A stretch of 64,000 nucleotides of DNA from Sulfitobacter guttiformis (GCF_003610455.1 NZ_RAQK01000001.1:1612001-1676000); one strand, 5' to 3'. Positions 39,066 through 49,015 are shown, counted from the stretch's first letter. Program-made: numbers and translations. The notes: generated by a model not told the origin, from the letters alone.

Positions 39066-40163
39066 TCAGGTGGGGCTGCTTACTGTGGAAACGCCGCTTG
39101 CTTCGGTGACAAGAATGCTTTGCGCACGGTCGTCCATTGCATCGAAAAGCCCGTCTTCGGTACCTGTCATCCACGCCTGCGCACCAAGTGCTATGATCTC
39201 GTCATACAGGGCCGCCCGCCGCCCCGCATCCAGATGTGCGGCGACCTCATCGAGCAACAGGATGGGTGGTGCGCCAAAATCACCCGCCAGCGCACGAGCG
39301 TTTGCGAGAATGAGCGAGACCAGTAATGCCTTTTGCTCTCCGGTCGAGCAATCCCGCGCAGGTACGCCCTTCGTCGCATAAACTCCGAACAGATCGGCAC
39401 GGTGCGGACCCACCAAGGTGCGCCCCGCCTTTAAGTCGCGCATCCGCCCGTCAGCCAGAGCGGCGCGCATTTCCTCGACATCGTCTGGCATCTCACACTC
39501 AAGGGTGAGCGTGGCCGCGGGAAAGGTTGTTTCGGCGGCGTCTTGTGCGTTCGACAGGGCCGCAAGGGCGTGGAGACGGTTGTGGTGGATTGCAACACCT
39601 GTTTCGGCCATGCGTGTCTCCAGCGCAGCATACCACGACGGTTCGCGTACCATATCTTTGAGCAGGCGATTGCGCTCGCGCATCGCCTTTTCGTAAGAAA
39701 GCGAGATTTCCGCATGATCGGGCAGAAAGCTGAGAGTCATTCGATCAAGAAACCGGCGTCGTCCTTCCGCTCCTTCGATCCACAAACGGTCCATAGAGGG
39801 TATAAGCCAAAGCACGCGTGCAATACGGCCAAGTGCGGTTTGGGCGGCGGGCTTTCCATCTATGCGAACCTGACGTGCCGCTCCTTTTTCCGATAAAATC
39901 TCGATCTCGTTAATGCCAAGGGGTCCGTGCAGAAGCGCGCTTATCTTCCATCCAAGCGCTTCCGGGCGGCGGGTCATATCTTCTGCACTGGCCCGACGCA
40001 GGCCACGCCCGGGTGACAGCAGAGACACTGCTTCGAGGATGTTTGTCTTTCCCGCGCCGTTATCCCCGTGAATGGCAACAGGACGATGACCGATCTCGAT
40101 CACCGCCCTCTTATGCGAGCGGAAATGCGAGAGGGTCAGGTTTGAAAGATAAAGCTGTGCCAT
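39066..40163 (-). CDS. recF: DNA replication/repair protein RecF
   Basis: RecF is an SMC-like ATPase that loads RecA at single-strand gaps. The 365-residue product has Walker A GDNGAGKTNILEA near residue 35, the signature STGEQKALLVSLILA and Walker B PILLLDEVAAHLD. It starts MAQLYLSNLTLSHFRS, with the usual N-terminal strand. It lies 60 bases downstream of dnaN and 96 bases upstream of gyrB, the canonical order. Confidence 0.96.
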   Translation of the reverse strand: MAQLYLSNLTLSHFRSHKRAVIEIGHRPVAIHGDNGAGKTNILEAVSLLSPGRGLRRASAEDMTRRPEALGWKISALLHGPLGINEIEILSEKGAARQVRIDGKPAAQTALGRIARVLWLIPSMDRLWIEGAEGRRRFLDRMTLSFLPDHAEISLSYEKAMRERNRLLKDMVREPSWYAALETRMAETGVAIHHNRLHALAALSNAQDAAETTFPAATLTLECEMPDDVEEMRAALADGRMRDLKAGRTLVGPHRADLFGVYATKGVPARDCSTGEQKALLVSLILANARALAGDFGAPPILLLDEVAAHLDAGRRAALYDEIIALGAQAWMTGTEDGLFDAMDDRAQSILVTEASGVSTVSSPT

Positions 40164-40223
40164 CAGCCTGCGCCGGTTTCATTCACAGAAAACGTGCGGA
40201 GATTGCCGAAAACGTTGTTTTCG

Positions 40224-41342
40224 TCACACACGCATCGGCATCACAACATAGACCGCTGAGGTATCATTCCCTTCACGCATCAATGTCGGATCACCTGAGG
40301 AGTTGAACAGAAACACGGCATTTTCGCGATCTACCTGACTGGCTATTTCCAGAAGATATTTCGCGTTAAACCCGATCTCCAGTCGCTCGTCGCTGTAGGC
40401 GACCGCCAGCTCTTCTTCGGCAGCGCCACTGTCGGGCGCATTTACTGACAGAATCAGACGATCTTCGTCAAGTTGCAGCTTTACGGCACGTGACCGCTCC
40501 GAGCTTACGGTTGCAACACGGTCAACAGCGCGTGCGAAATCTGCGGCGTCCACTTCCAGCTTGCGGGTATTGCCCTGCGGAATGACGCGTGTGTAATCCG
40601 GAAACGTGCCATCGATCACTTTTGACGTAAGCGTGATCTGGGGGGTCGCAAACCGGACCTTCGTTTCCGAAACTGATACGGCGATCATCATATCATCATC
40701 TTCGAGGAGCTTGCGCAGCTCGCCCACGGTTTTACGTGGCACAATCACGCCCGGCATATCAGCAGCATCGGCGGGCATATCGGCATCAATACGGGCAAGG
40801 CGGTGACCATCGGTCGCTACGCAGCGCAGTTTTTTGCCGCCATCGCCCTCTGCGATATGCATGTAGACGCCGTTAAGATAATACCGTGTCTCTTCCGTCG
40901 AAATCGCAAACTTGGATTTGTCGAACAGACGGCGCAGCACAGCGGCATTGGCCGAAAAGTTAGACGCATACTCCGAAGAGGCCATCACAGGAAAATCTTC
41001 CTTGGGCAATGTTGCGAGTGAGAAGTTTGAACGGCCCGCCTCCACAGTCAAACGACCCGCTGCATTATCAGCCGTGAGCGATACAAGCGCACCATCGGGA
41101 AGTTTGCGCACGATCTCATGCAAGGTCGTGGCAGCTACGGTAGTGGAGCCTGCACGCTCGACCTGCGCGGGAGCCTTGTCGAGAACTTCGATGTCGAGAT
41201 CGGTGGCGCGGAAGGAAACCTCGCTGCCTTCGGCTTCGATCAGGACGTTGGCAAGGATTGGAATAGTGTTACGCCGCTCCACAACGGATTGTGCCTGCGA
41301 AACGGCTTTGAGCAACGCGGCGCGTTCGATGCTGAATTTCAT
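40224..41342 (-). CDS. dnaN: DNA polymerase III beta sliding clamp
   Basis: DnaN forms the ring-shaped processivity clamp. The 372-residue product starts MKFSIERAALLKAVSQAQSV, runs through three repeated clamp domains, and ends with the C-terminal PMRV that follows the conserved VYVVMPM. The conserved ATDLDIEV and VATDGHRLA sit at their usual places. The ATG at 41342 is chosen over one seven codons upstream on conservation. A terminator hairpin separates it from dnaA, so it probably has its own promoter. Confidence 0.97.
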   Translation of the reverse strand: MKFSIERAALLKAVSQAQSVVERRNTIPILANVLIEAEGSEVSFRATDLDIEVLDKAPAQVERAGSTTVAATTLHEIVRKLPDGALVSLTADNAAGRLTVEAGRSNFSLATLPKEDFPVMASSEYASNFSANAAVLRRLFDKSKFAISTEETRYYLNGVYMHIAEGDGGKKLRCVATDGHRLARIDADMPADAADMPGVIVPRKTVGELRKLLEDDDMMIAVSVSETKVRFATPQITLTSKVIDGTFPDYTRVIPQGNTRKLEVDAADFARAVDRVATVSSERSRAVKLQLDEDRLILSVNAPDSGAAEEELAVAYSDERLEIGFNAKYLLEIASQVDRENAVFLFNSSGDPTLMREGNDTSAVYVVMPMRV

Positions 41343-41424
41343 ATGCTCGGGTCTCCATTGCACAGGGTCGGGATCGGCAACGTACCCGCTTCCCGCTTAA
41401 TCACAAGACATAAGAGACCTGAAA

Positions 41425-41453
41425 CGCAAAAGGCAGCCCCGTCAAGGGCTGCC
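41425..41453 (-). terminator. Terminator between dnaA and dnaN
   Basis: GGCAGCCC (41432-41439) pairs with GGGCTGCC (41446-41453). On the minus strand the hairpin is followed by TTTTGCGTTT. It lies 28 bases after the dnaA stop. Confidence 0.75.
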
Positions 41454-41481
41454 CTGTTGTAACGCTGCATCGCCGGGAGGT

Positions 41482-42876
41482 TTATGCCTCCAGAGCGCGG
41501 CGCAAAAGCTCGAGATCTTCCGCGATTTGACCATCCGATACTTTGAGTTCTTCGATCCTCCTTACACCATGCATAACTGTGGTGTGGTCCCGCCCGCCAA
41601 ATCGTCGGCCAATTTCTGGCAACGAACGGCTGGTCATGTGCTTGCACAGATACATTGCTACCTGGCGCGGGCGTGCAAAGTTGCGCAGGCGTTTTGGTCC
41701 GATCATATCAGACAGCCGGATGTTGTAGTGATCGGACACTTTGCGCTGTATTTCCTCAACAGTGATTTTGCGCTCGGAGGCACGCAACACGTCGGCAAGG
41801 CAATCCTGCGTGAGATCCATATCGATTTTGCGGCCCACAAGTGAGGCAAAAGCGAACAGACGGGTCAGCGCCCCCTCAAGCACGCGCACATTGGTCGAAA
41901 TCCGGTGTGCGAGGAATTCCAATATGCCGTCATCCATTGCCAGCTCGGGGTAGGAGGCGCGATGTACCTCCACCTTCGTCTGCAGAATGCCCAAACGCAG
42001 CTCATAATCAGTAGGATGCAGATCGACAACGAGGCCACATTGCAGGCGTGATTTAACGCGGTCCTCAAGGTCCTTGATGTCAGAGGGAGCGCGGTCAGCA
42101 GAAATGATGATCTGCTTGTTCTGGTCAACCAGCGCGTTGAATGTGTGAAAAAACTCTTCCTGCGTGCTGTCCTTGCCAGCGATGAATTGAACGTCATCGA
42201 CCATAAGTACGTCAACGGTACGGAAGATCTCTTTAAAATCCATCATTTTACGGTCACGAAGCGCCTGCACAAAGCGGTACATAAACTGCTCTGCCGATAG
42301 ATAGAGTACGTTCAACTCGGGCTTTCGGGCCTGCAGCTCTTGGGCGATTGCATGCATCAGGTGGGTTTTGCCAAGGCCGACACCGCCATAGAGGAAAAGC
42401 GGATTAAACGTGACGGGCCCTCCTTCAGCGACACGGCGCGCAGCGGCATGGGCCAATTCGTTAGGCTTGCCCACCACAAAAGTATCGAACGAAAACCGCT
42501 TCTCAAGCGGAGCAGTGTAAACCGATGAGGTATTCGATGCTTTGGCAGAGCGCGGCGGGGCAATTGCGTCTGTCTGACGCGTAACAGGCTTTGTAGAAGT
42601 TTTTGTCGCAGTATTGGCTACTTCAAAATTCAGCCGCGACACGTCCGCATCAAACGCCTTCATCTCGTGCAAAATCAGGTCGGAAAAATTTTGCGAAACA
42701 TAATTACCAAAAAAATTGGTCGGAACGTTCAGCGTTGCAATTCCATCAGTGGTCTTCCCCAGCATGAGTGGGTCGATCCAGGTGGTAAAATTGTTTTGCC
42801 CAACAGTTTTAAGCAGTCGTTGCTTAAGGTTGCCCCAATCGTCACGTGTCATTCTATTCCTACCACCATCACTCAT
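41482..42876 (-). CDS. dnaA: Chromosomal replication initiator DnaA
   Basis: DnaA binds origin boxes and melts the origin in its ATP form. The 464-residue product has the N-terminal domain (DDWGNLKQRLLKTVGQNNF), the AAA+ core with GGVGLGKTHLMHAIA and VLMVDDVQFI, and the DNA-binding domain with FGGRDHTTVMHGVRRI. Two starts are possible: ATG 42876 (MSDGGRNRM) with AGGGGG four bases upstream, and ATG 42852 (MTRDDW) with AGGA five bases upstream. The longer one is listed, but conservation begins at the shorter one. The frame stays open far upstream without support. Confidence 0.96.
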   Translation of the reverse strand: MSDGGRNRMTRDDWGNLKQRLLKTVGQNNFTTWIDPLMLGKTTDGIATLNVPTNFFGNYVSQNFSDLILHEMKAFDADVSRLNFEVANTATKTSTKPVTRQTDAIAPPRSAKASNTSSVYTAPLEKRFSFDTFVVGKPNELAHAAARRVAEGGPVTFNPLFLYGGVGLGKTHLMHAIAQELQARKPELNVLYLSAEQFMYRFVQALRDRKMMDFKEIFRTVDVLMVDDVQFIAGKDSTQEEFFHTFNALVDQNKQIIISADRAPSDIKDLEDRVKSRLQCGLVVDLHPTDYELRLGILQTKVEVHRASYPELAMDDGILEFLAHRISTNVRVLEGALTRLFAFASLVGRKIDMDLTQDCLADVLRASERKITVEEIQRKVSDHYNIRLSDMIGPKRLRNFARPRQVAMYLCKHMTSRSLPEIGRRFGGRDHTTVMHGVRRIEELKVSDGQIAEDLELLRRALEA

Positions 42877-43340
42877 GCCACCCCCTGTGGCAACTCTCGA
42901 CCAGCCCTCCAGACAAAAACAGACTGATCCGGTCCCAGCGGGAACCAGTCTTGTCCTTCGGACTGTTATACATTTTCGCACGAAGTATGGGCGCTGGCAG
43001 CGCCGAAATCTCCGAGCGACGTAGACATATATTAGTGACAGGCAAACTGCTGGCAGCAGAAATTGCAACTCTTCCTGACGGCCCTAGCAGACCAACAGGA
43101 GATACCTTCAAAGTTGCACAACACCTCTAGCAAAATGGTGTGCACTCATTGGGTCTGTCCCCCCGCGATGTGAATCGCTCACCCTTGGTAGCAAGCACGC
43201 ACAGCCCGTTTCAACAGAACTTATATGTTGACTCTGTCTTTGCTCGAAAAGAATCTCACGGCCCTGTGAAAGGGGGCCAGAAAGCAACACAGGCGCCACC
43301 GTTAGGTGACGCCTGCGATAAAGCCGTACTGTTTCGCTTT
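42877..43340 (-). promoter_or_regulatory. dnaA upstream region
   Basis: About 460 bases between dnaA and rpsT should hold the dnaA promoter and leader. I searched for DnaA boxes (TTATNCACA) and found only TTATACATT at about 42966-42974, two mismatches away, and no cluster. There is no support here for an origin of replication. The rpsT terminator lies at the right end. Confidence 0.4.
43283..43315 (-). terminator. Hairpin terminator of rpsT
   Basis: CAGGCGCCACC (43290-43300) and GGTGACGCCTG (43305-43315) form an eleven-position stem with one wobble and a four-base loop. The minus-strand tail is TTGCTTTCT, a weak T tract, about 25 bases after the rpsT stop. Confidence 0.6.
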
Positions 43341-43604
43341 TTATGCGATTGCTTTGACCCGTGCGGCCAAACGCGACATTTTGCGCGAAGCGGTGTTCTT
43401 GTGGTAAACGCCCTTTGTAACGCCGCGCATAAGTTCTGGCTGTGCTGCACGAAGAGCCGCGACTGCATCGTCCTTCACACCGGATTCGATGGCTTCTTCA
43501 ACTTTGCGGATGAATGTGCGGATGCGTGAACGGCGTGCTTTGTTGATTGCGAAACGCTTTTCGTTCTGACGTGCGCGTTTCTTTGCTTGTGGTGTATTTG
43601 CCAT
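43341..43604 (-). CDS. rpsT: 30S ribosomal protein S20
   Basis: The 87-residue lysine- and arginine-rich protein starts [39 protein letters not shown] in part and ends SRLAARVKA. It is the S20 protein that binds 16S rRNA early in 30S assembly. Length and composition are typical. It has its own long leader and a hairpin terminator, so it is monocistronic, and its place upstream of dnaA is common in alphaproteobacteria. Confidence 0.97.
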   Translation of the reverse strand: MANTPQAKKRARQNEKRFAINKARRSRIRTFIRKVEEAIESGVKDDAVAALRAAQPELMRGVTKGVYHKNTASRKMSRLAARVKAIA

Positions 43605-44047
43605 GAGGATCGTCCTATCATTTATGTCGTGTCAAAGCGTGCAATCGCCCCCGCAAGGGAGGACACCGATAGGTGATTCTAGCCTGAGCGGGCTGCACGC
43701 GCATGTATGTCGGCGGCTATAGCGGGATTAGACCAAGGTTGTAAAGGTTGGTGTCAGAAAATCGCTCTTTGACTGTACCTGGGATTGAGCCGATACAGCG
43801 CCGCAAGAGTGGAAAGCGCACCAATGAGCAGGTATGGGGCAGTGATAACACAATGAAAAAAGGGTGGCTGGTAATGCCACCCTTGTCGTCATAAAAATCT
43901 CATGAAACGCTCGCTATTTGAAAGAAATACGACACAAAACTGCCACATCACCTACAACCGCTCCCTGTTCAGACGCATAATTGCACGCCCGTTTAGGTTG
44001 TGACGGAGGGTAAGGCACCAATCAATTGGGGAAAAACCCTATTATCA
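43605..44047 (-). other. rpsT leader and 3' region of the LuxR-type gene
   Basis: About 440 bases. The right part is the untranslated tail of the LuxR-type gene down to a terminator at 43856-43884. The left part should hold the rpsT promoter and leader, with a short GC-rich complementary pair near 43648-43665 (cgccccc and agggagg, imperfect). No gene is supported. Confidence 0.4.
43856..43884 (-). terminator. Rho-independent terminator downstream of the LuxR-type gene
   Basis: AAGGGTGGC (43860-43868) pairs with GCCACCCTT (43876-43884) across a seven-base loop. Read on the minus strand it is followed by TTTTTT. It lies about 160 bases after the LuxR-type stop, so the message has a long tail or a short RNA is made there. 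Confidence 0.7.
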
Positions 44048-44797
44048 TCATGGCCTGATCAGATTTAACACAAGTGCTTTGGCAATGGCATGGTCGCGCG
44101 TATTTGCACACAGCTTGTCTTTCGCTGTCCTGACATATTTCTCGAATGTCTTTTCGCTGATCCGGAGGCGCCAGCAGATGTCCGCAGGTCGCAACCCGAC
44201 TGCGAGATAGGTCAGGCAGTCACTTTCGCGCTGCGTGAGCTCGACCAGTAGCTTTCCGTGCTGACCCCTGATGCCCTCATCAAGGATGTGACTGATCTGA
44301 CGGAGAGACCCTTGATATTCCTGCCAATAGCGCACGAAACTAGTGTCGTTTTTTACATCCCCCGCCCAAAGGCCAATTCCAGCGATCGCACTTCCCGCAG
44401 CATTTCGCCCTAACGACATGGAAACACCGAATTCCATCCCCAGATCTTTTTCCAAGGAATCGCTGTTAAGCTGCGTATCGCGAGCGTTTTCCAAGAGGCT
44501 GGGGTCGTTCCAGAATATCTCGGACTTGCCGTCTATAATAAGCTCGACCGTTATATCGTCATCTAGCAGCGAGGTGTCCGAGATGGCGGCGGCCCATTCT
44601 GGCGAGTAGGTATGTTTGAAAAAACCCGCCTTTGAAAAGCCGTTTATCTTGGCATCCATGGCGTGAGGAATAATACCAAATCCAAAACCCGACACGCCGA
44701 CATCCGACAGGGCAGCGGCGCAAATATCCCAAAAAACCTGATCGGATTTGGCGTTCGCCACATCTTCGCACAGATTGAGAATATCAGTGTGCTGCAT
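44048..44797 (-). CDS. LuxR-family regulator with autoinducer-binding-type domain
   Basis: The 249-residue protein has an N-terminal domain in the size range of acyl-homoserine-lactone-binding domains and a C-terminal LuxR helix-turn-helix (LTQRESDCLTYLAVGLRPADICWRLRISEKTFEKYV, in parts). A tail of SxxKL-AxxRDHAIAKAL type follows. No LuxI synthase gene lies in the window, so it is an orphan or solo regulator here. MQHTDIL at 44797 is chosen because GGGAGGGGGG precedes it. Targets and ligand are unknown. Confidence 0.85.
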   Translation of the reverse strand: MQHTDILNLCEDVANAKSDQVFWDICAAALSDVGVSGFGFGIIPHAMDAKINGFSKAGFFKHTYSPEWAAAISDTSLLDDDITVELIIDGKSEIFWNDPSLLENARDTQLNSDSLEKDLGMEFGVSMSLGRNAAGSAIAGIGLWAGDVKNDTSFVRYWQEYQGSLRQISHILDEGIRGQHGKLLVELTQRESDCLTYLAVGLRPADICWRLRISEKTFEKYVRTAKDKLCANTRDHAIAKALVLNLIRP

Positions 44798-44931
44798 CAA
44801 CCCCCCTCCCAGCGAAAACCAGATGATATGAAACCGCAAAGATCAAACTGAAGGTACGCATGTTTAGCTTCAAGATCAATACAGTAGGGAAAGAGAGAGA
44901 ACCCTTCAGGTTCTCACCGTGCAACCACCTC

Positions 44932-45708
44932 TTATTTGTCGCGGAACTGCGCCTCGCGCTTCTCCAGGAACGCGGCCATACCCTCTTCTTGGTCTTCAGT
45001 CGCGAACAGGGCATGGAACATGCGACGCTCGAACAGTAAGCCTTCGCGCAGCGGCACTTCGTAGGCGCGGTTCACTGCCTCTTTTACGACCATTGTGGAA
45101 ATCATGGATTTCTCGGCAATCTTCTGGGCGGCGCCCATGGCTTCTTCCATCAGCTTCTTAACGGGCACCACGCGCGACGCGAGGCCGGAGCGCTCTGCTT
45201 CGGTGGCGTCCATGAAGCGACCTGTCAGGTTCATATCCATCGCTTTTGATTTTCCGACAATTCGCGTCAGGCGCTGTGTGCCGCCAATGCCTGCAACCAC
45301 ACCAAGGTTTATTTCTGGCTGGCCGAATTTGGCAGTTTCGGAGCAGATTATAAAATCGCACATCATCGCCAACTCACAACCGCCACCCAGCGCATAACCG
45401 GACACGGCCGCAATGATTGGTTTGCGCACCCGCATGATCTGATCGGTTTCGGCCGTGAACAAATCGCCTGCAAACACGTCAACGAATGACTTGTCCTTCA
45501 TCATCGCAATGTCGGCACCCGCAGCAAATGCCTTTTCGGAACCGGTGATAACGATACAGCGGACTTTTTCGTTTTCCTGGCAAGACTTGAGGCAGTCGGC
45601 CAACTCGGTCATCAGTTGATCATTAAGCGCGTTGAGCGCATCAGGACGGTTCAACGTCACCAAAGCTACGTGATTATCGACATCCAGAATGATCGTTTCA
45701 TAAGCCAT
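44932..45708 (-). CDS. Enoyl-CoA hydratase
   Basis: The 258-residue crotonase-family protein hydrates trans-2-enoyl-CoA to 3-hydroxyacyl-CoA in fatty-acid oxidation. The oxyanion-hole elements are AFAAGADIAMM and SGYALGGGCELAMMCD, with the first catalytic glutamate in CELAMM and the second in FGQPEINLGVVAG. Length and motifs match the short-chain (mitochondrial ECHS1-like) type. It lies 62 bases downstream of mutM in the same direction and could be cotranscribed. The thiolase for the same pathway is 4 kb away. Confidence 0.93.
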   Translation of the reverse strand: MAYETIILDVDNHVALVTLNRPDALNALNDQLMTELADCLKSCQENEKVRCIVITGSEKAFAAGADIAMMKDKSFVDVFAGDLFTAETDQIMRVRKPIIAAVSGYALGGGCELAMMCDFIICSETAKFGQPEINLGVVAGIGGTQRLTRIVGKSKAMDMNLTGRFMDATEAERSGLASRVVPVKKLMEEAMGAAQKIAEKSMISTMVVKEAVNRAYEVPLREGLLFERRMFHALFATEDQEEGMAAFLEKREAQFRDK

Positions 45709-45770
45709 TTGTGCGGCCCTTTGCTGTTGTTCAGACGTGCTTGCATACCATGGCGGTTGATTGGTTCAAG

Positions 45771-46622
45771 CTATCTTTGGCAGGAAGGACAATAGAATGA
45801 TGACCGTCCCGATTGTACCACGCGTGCAATTGTCGCGTCACATCCGGCTGCCTTGCAGGGCGCGCCCTCACGTCCGTATACATCGAAAGAGTGTTGGAAA
45901 TATCCAAGCTCGCCATCAGCTTGCCGGAAATCGCGCAGGGAGGACCCACCAGCCTCGATCGCATCGCCCAGCACCTCGCGGATGATGGGTACCATTGCAG
46001 AAACGCGGGGTGCGGCAATCCGCCCTGCCTTGCGAAGAGGGCTGATTCCCGCGCGGAAAAGTGTCTCGCAGACATATATGTTGCCCAAACCCGCCACGAT
46101 GCGCTGGTCCAGCAGTGCTGATTTAACGGGGCTGTTTTTGCCTTTGAATGCATCGATCAGAACGGCCTCGTGAAAATCGTTGCTGAGCGGCTCTGGTCCG
46201 AGCAGAGCGAGCAGTTTGTGATCCTGTGCTGTCGCTGTATCGAGCAGATCCATCGCACCGAATCTGCGCGGATCGTTAAAGGTGATCCGCGCGCCGTTCT
46301 CCATGTAGAAAACCACATGGTCATGCTTTTCTGCAGCAGGATGTTCGCGCACAAATTTCCCCAGCGGATCACCGGATACAAGCATGCGTCCTGACATCCC
46401 CAGATGAATGAGCAATGTCTCGCCAGAGCTTAGGTCCGCCAGAACATACTTTGACCGCCTGCGTAGGCGCTCCACCCGCTGCCCCGTCAGCCGTTGTGCC
46501 ATCCCCGCAGGAAAGGGCCACCTCAGTCCCTCGCGGTTCACATCCGCGCGCGCAATCACTACACCTTCCATCACAGGGGCAAGGCCACGGCGCACTGTCT
46601 CGACTTCGGGTAGCTCGGGCAT
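45771..46622 (-). CDS. mutM: Formamidopyrimidine-DNA glycosylase
   Basis: MutM removes 8-oxoguanine and formamidopyrimidines and nicks the abasic site. The 283-residue protein begins [14 protein letters not shown], in which the proline after the removed methionine is the catalytic nucleophile and E3 the acid. The frame starts MM, and the second ATG at 46622 is therefore the functional start. Also present are [10 protein letters not shown], the helix-two-turn-helix region and the C-terminal zinc finger (PCKAAGC and FYCPSC). It is divergent from ubiE. Confidence 0.96.
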   Translation of the reverse strand: MPELPEVETVRRGLAPVMEGVVIARADVNREGLRWPFPAGMAQRLTGQRVERLRRRSKYVLADLSSGETLLIHLGMSGRMLVSGDPLGKFVREHPAAEKHDHVVFYMENGARITFNDPRRFGAMDLLDTATAQDHKLLALLGPEPLSNDFHEAVLIDAFKGKNSPVKSALLDQRIVAGLGNIYVCETLFRAGISPLRKAGRIAAPRVSAMVPIIREVLGDAIEAGGSSLRDFRQADGELGYFQHSFDVYGREGAPCKAAGCDATIARVVQSGRSSFYCPSCQR

Positions 46623-46703
46623 CATATCTCCTGCGTCAAATGGCGGTTTGCACCTCCTTACTTGAGGCTATATCCCCGAAGTAACAAGATCAGGACCAAC
46701 GAC

Positions 46704-47447
46704 ATGACCGACAAGACCACCCATTTCGGCGCCCAGACCATTCGCGAAGACGAAAAGGCGGGTAAGGTGCGCAGCCTGTTCACGGATGTGGCAAACAAAT
46801 ACGACGTAATGAATGATGTTATGAGCATGGGCATCCACCGTATCTGGAAAGAGGCGATGATGGACTGGCTAGCTCCGCGTGGCGGGCAAAAGCTGCTGGA
46901 TGTGGCCGGTGGTACGGGCGATGTTTCGTTCAAGTTCCTCAAGCGGGCAGGTCACGGCCACGCAACGGTTTGTGACCTGACCGAAGGGATGCTTATCGAA
47001 GGCCGCAAGCGCGCCGAGGCCGAAGCGATGCAGGACAGTCTGGACTGGGTCGTGGGGGATGCGATGGATCTGCCGTTCGAGGACAGCACATTCGATGTTT
47101 ACACCATCTCCTTCGGCATACGCAACGTGACGCGCCCGCAAGAAGCGCTAAACGAGGCGTACCGTGTGCTCAAACCGGGTGGTCGCCTGATGGTGCTGGA
47201 GTTTTCTCAACTTCCCAGTCCGGCAATGCAAAAAGCCTACGATCTCTATAGCTTCAATGTGATCCCGCGGATGGGCCAGCTTATTGCGAATGATCGCGAC
47301 AGCTATCAGTATTTGGTCGAATCCATCCGCAATTTCCCCGATCAGGAAACATTTCTGGGAATGGTGCGCGCGGCGGGTTTCGAGCAGGCAAAGTACCGTA
47401 ATCTGACGATGGGAATCGCCGCCCTTCACTCCGGCTGGAAAATCTAG
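46704..47447 (+). CDS. ubiE: Ubiquinone/menaquinone biosynthesis C-methyltransferase
   Basis: UbiE methylates C2 of the benzoquinol ring using S-adenosylmethionine. The 247-residue product starts [26 protein letters not shown] in part, has the SAM motif [15 protein letters not shown] near residue 65, and the UbiE signatures [17 protein letters not shown] and [19 protein letters not shown] 46704 is the start; upstream in-frame residues have no support. The stop nearly abuts the GTG of ubiB, so the two form an operon. Confidence 0.96.
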   Translation: MTDKTTHFGAQTIREDEKAGKVRSLFTDVANKYDVMNDVMSMGIHRIWKEAMMDWLAPRGGQKLLDVAGGTGDVSFKFLKRAGHGHATVCDLTEGMLIEGRKRAEAEAMQDSLDWVVGDAMDLPFEDSTFDVYTISFGIRNVTRPQEALNEAYRVLKPGGRLMVLEFSQLPSPAMQKAYDLYSFNVIPRMGQLIANDRDSYQYLVESIRNFPDQETFLGMVRAAGFEQAKYRNLTMGIAALHSGWKI

Positions 47448-47448
47448 G

Positions 47449-48981
47449 GTGCGTGGCCCGCATAATATCTGGCGTTTGATCCGCACCGGCGCCACGCTGG
47501 AGCGAACCGGCGCGATGAATTTCGTGCTCGACGCATTCGAGGCGCCCAAGGCCGTGCGCCTTGTGGCACGCGCTCTTGCGATTCCGTTCAAGCCGCTAGG
47601 CTATAAAGGCGATCCCAGCCTACAGCCTGCCACCCGTGCACTGACCGCGCTGGGTCCTGCCTACATCAAGTTTGGTCAAATCCTTTCCACACGCCCCGAT
47701 GTTGTGGGAGATGAAATGGCGCTGCAACTGCGCGTATTACAAGACCAACTGCCCGCGTTCCCTGTCGAGGTTGCAAAGGCCGAGGTGGAAAAAGAGCTGG
47801 GCCAGCCCGTCGACGAGATTTTTTCGGAATTCAGCCCGCCCGTTGCGGCCGCGTCCATTGCGCAGGTTCACAAGGCCCGTCTGCGAAGCACCGGCGAGGA
47901 AGTCGCTGTAAAAGTGCTGCGCCCCGGTATCGAGAAAGCATTCCGAAAGGACGTCGACGCCTTTTATCTGGCTGCGCGCATGGTTGAGCTGTTTTCCCCC
48001 GGCTCCCGCCGTTTACGGCCGATGGACGTGATTGAGCATTTTGACGGTGTGGTGCGCGGCGAGCTTGATCTGCGGCTCGAATCCTCGTCGGCATCTGAAT
48101 ATGCTGCGAACACGAAAGACGACAAAGGTTTCGAAGTACCCTCAATCAAATGGGACTATTCCGCGCGCCGCGTGATGACGTTGGGCTGGGCGAGCGGTGT
48201 TCCAATGGGCGACAACGCGGCCATCGATGCGGCAGGTCACGACCGTGTTGAGATGTCCGAGCGTATTCTGGCGCTGTTTCTACAACACGCTCTACGGGAC
48301 GGATTTTTCCACGGTGATATGCATCAGGGTAACCTGAAGGTCGCCGCAAACGGCAATATCATTGCGCTTGATTTTGGGATCATGGGTCACATCGACGAAT
48401 ACACTCGACGTGTTTATGCTGAAATCCTGTATGGCTTTATCCGCAAGGATTACAAACGCGTCGCCGAAGTCCACTTCGAGGCGGGATATGTGCCTGCGGA
48501 CAAGGATGTGGATGAATTCGCCCGTGCCCTGCGCGCTGTGGGCGAGCCTATCTTCGGGATGGACGCAGACCGCATCTCTATGGCGCGCTTGCTTGCCTAT
48601 CTATTCGAAGTGACCGAGCGTTTTGGCATGGAAACCCGAACTGAGCTGATATTGCTTCAACGGACGATGGTTGTAGTCGAGGGCGTTGCGCGCTCCTTGA
48701 ACCCGCAGATGAACATCTGGCAGGTCGCAGCTCCGATTGTGACCGATTATATTGCAAAATCTATTGGGCCGAAGGCTATCATTAGTGATCTTACCAAAAC
48801 TGCCCGCGTTCTATCGCGCTTTGGGCCACGCCTACCTGCGTTGGTTGAGGCTGCTCTGATCCGGCAAGCCGATGCATCGCCACCGCCGCGCCAGCCGTTC
48901 AAGCGATACATCTTTCTTGCTGCCATGCTCGGTGCTGCCGGTGCTACGGGTGTAATCGCGCTTGTAAGCGCCCTCAGTTGA
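47449..48981 (+). CDS. ubiB: Ubiquinone biosynthesis protein kinase-like UbiB
   Basis: UbiB is an atypical kinase/ATPase needed for coenzyme Q production at the membrane. The 510-residue product has the KxGQ motif (AYIKFGQILSTRPD), the AAAS-like loop (VAAASIAQVHKAR), the catalytic FHGDMHQGNLKV and the metal-binding ALDFGIMG. A C-terminal hydrophobic helix (residues about 485-508) anchors it. The start is GTG at 47449, one base after the ubiE stop. A bidirectional terminator follows the stop. Confidence 0.95.
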   Translation: MRGPHNIWRLIRTGATLERTGAMNFVLDAFEAPKAVRLVARALAIPFKPLGYKGDPSLQPATRALTALGPAYIKFGQILSTRPDVVGDEMALQLRVLQDQLPAFPVEVAKAEVEKELGQPVDEIFSEFSPPVAAASIAQVHKARLRSTGEEVAVKVLRPGIEKAFRKDVDAFYLAARMVELFSPGSRRLRPMDVIEHFDGVVRGELDLRLESSSASEYAANTKDDKGFEVPSIKWDYSARRVMTLGWASGVPMGDNAAIDAAGHDRVEMSERILALFLQHALRDGFFHGDMHQGNLKVAANGNIIALDFGIMGHIDEYTRRVYAEILYGFIRKDYKRVAEVHFEAGYVPADKDVDEFARALRAVGEPIFGMDADRISMARLLAYLFEVTERFGMETRTELILLQRTMVVVEGVARSLNPQMNIWQVAAPIVTDYIAKSIGPKAIISDLTKTARVLSRFGPRLPALVEAALIRQADASPPPRQPFKRYIFLAAMLGAAGATGVIALVSALS

Positions 48982-49015
48982 CTTCTGCACAATGGTAATC
49001 TGAAAATATGCTGAA

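Noticed and set aside
42877..43340. Origin of replication next to dnaA
   Set aside because: No cluster of DnaA boxes or AT-rich unwinding element was found; only one two-mismatch box. In many alphaproteobacteria the origin is not beside dnaA.
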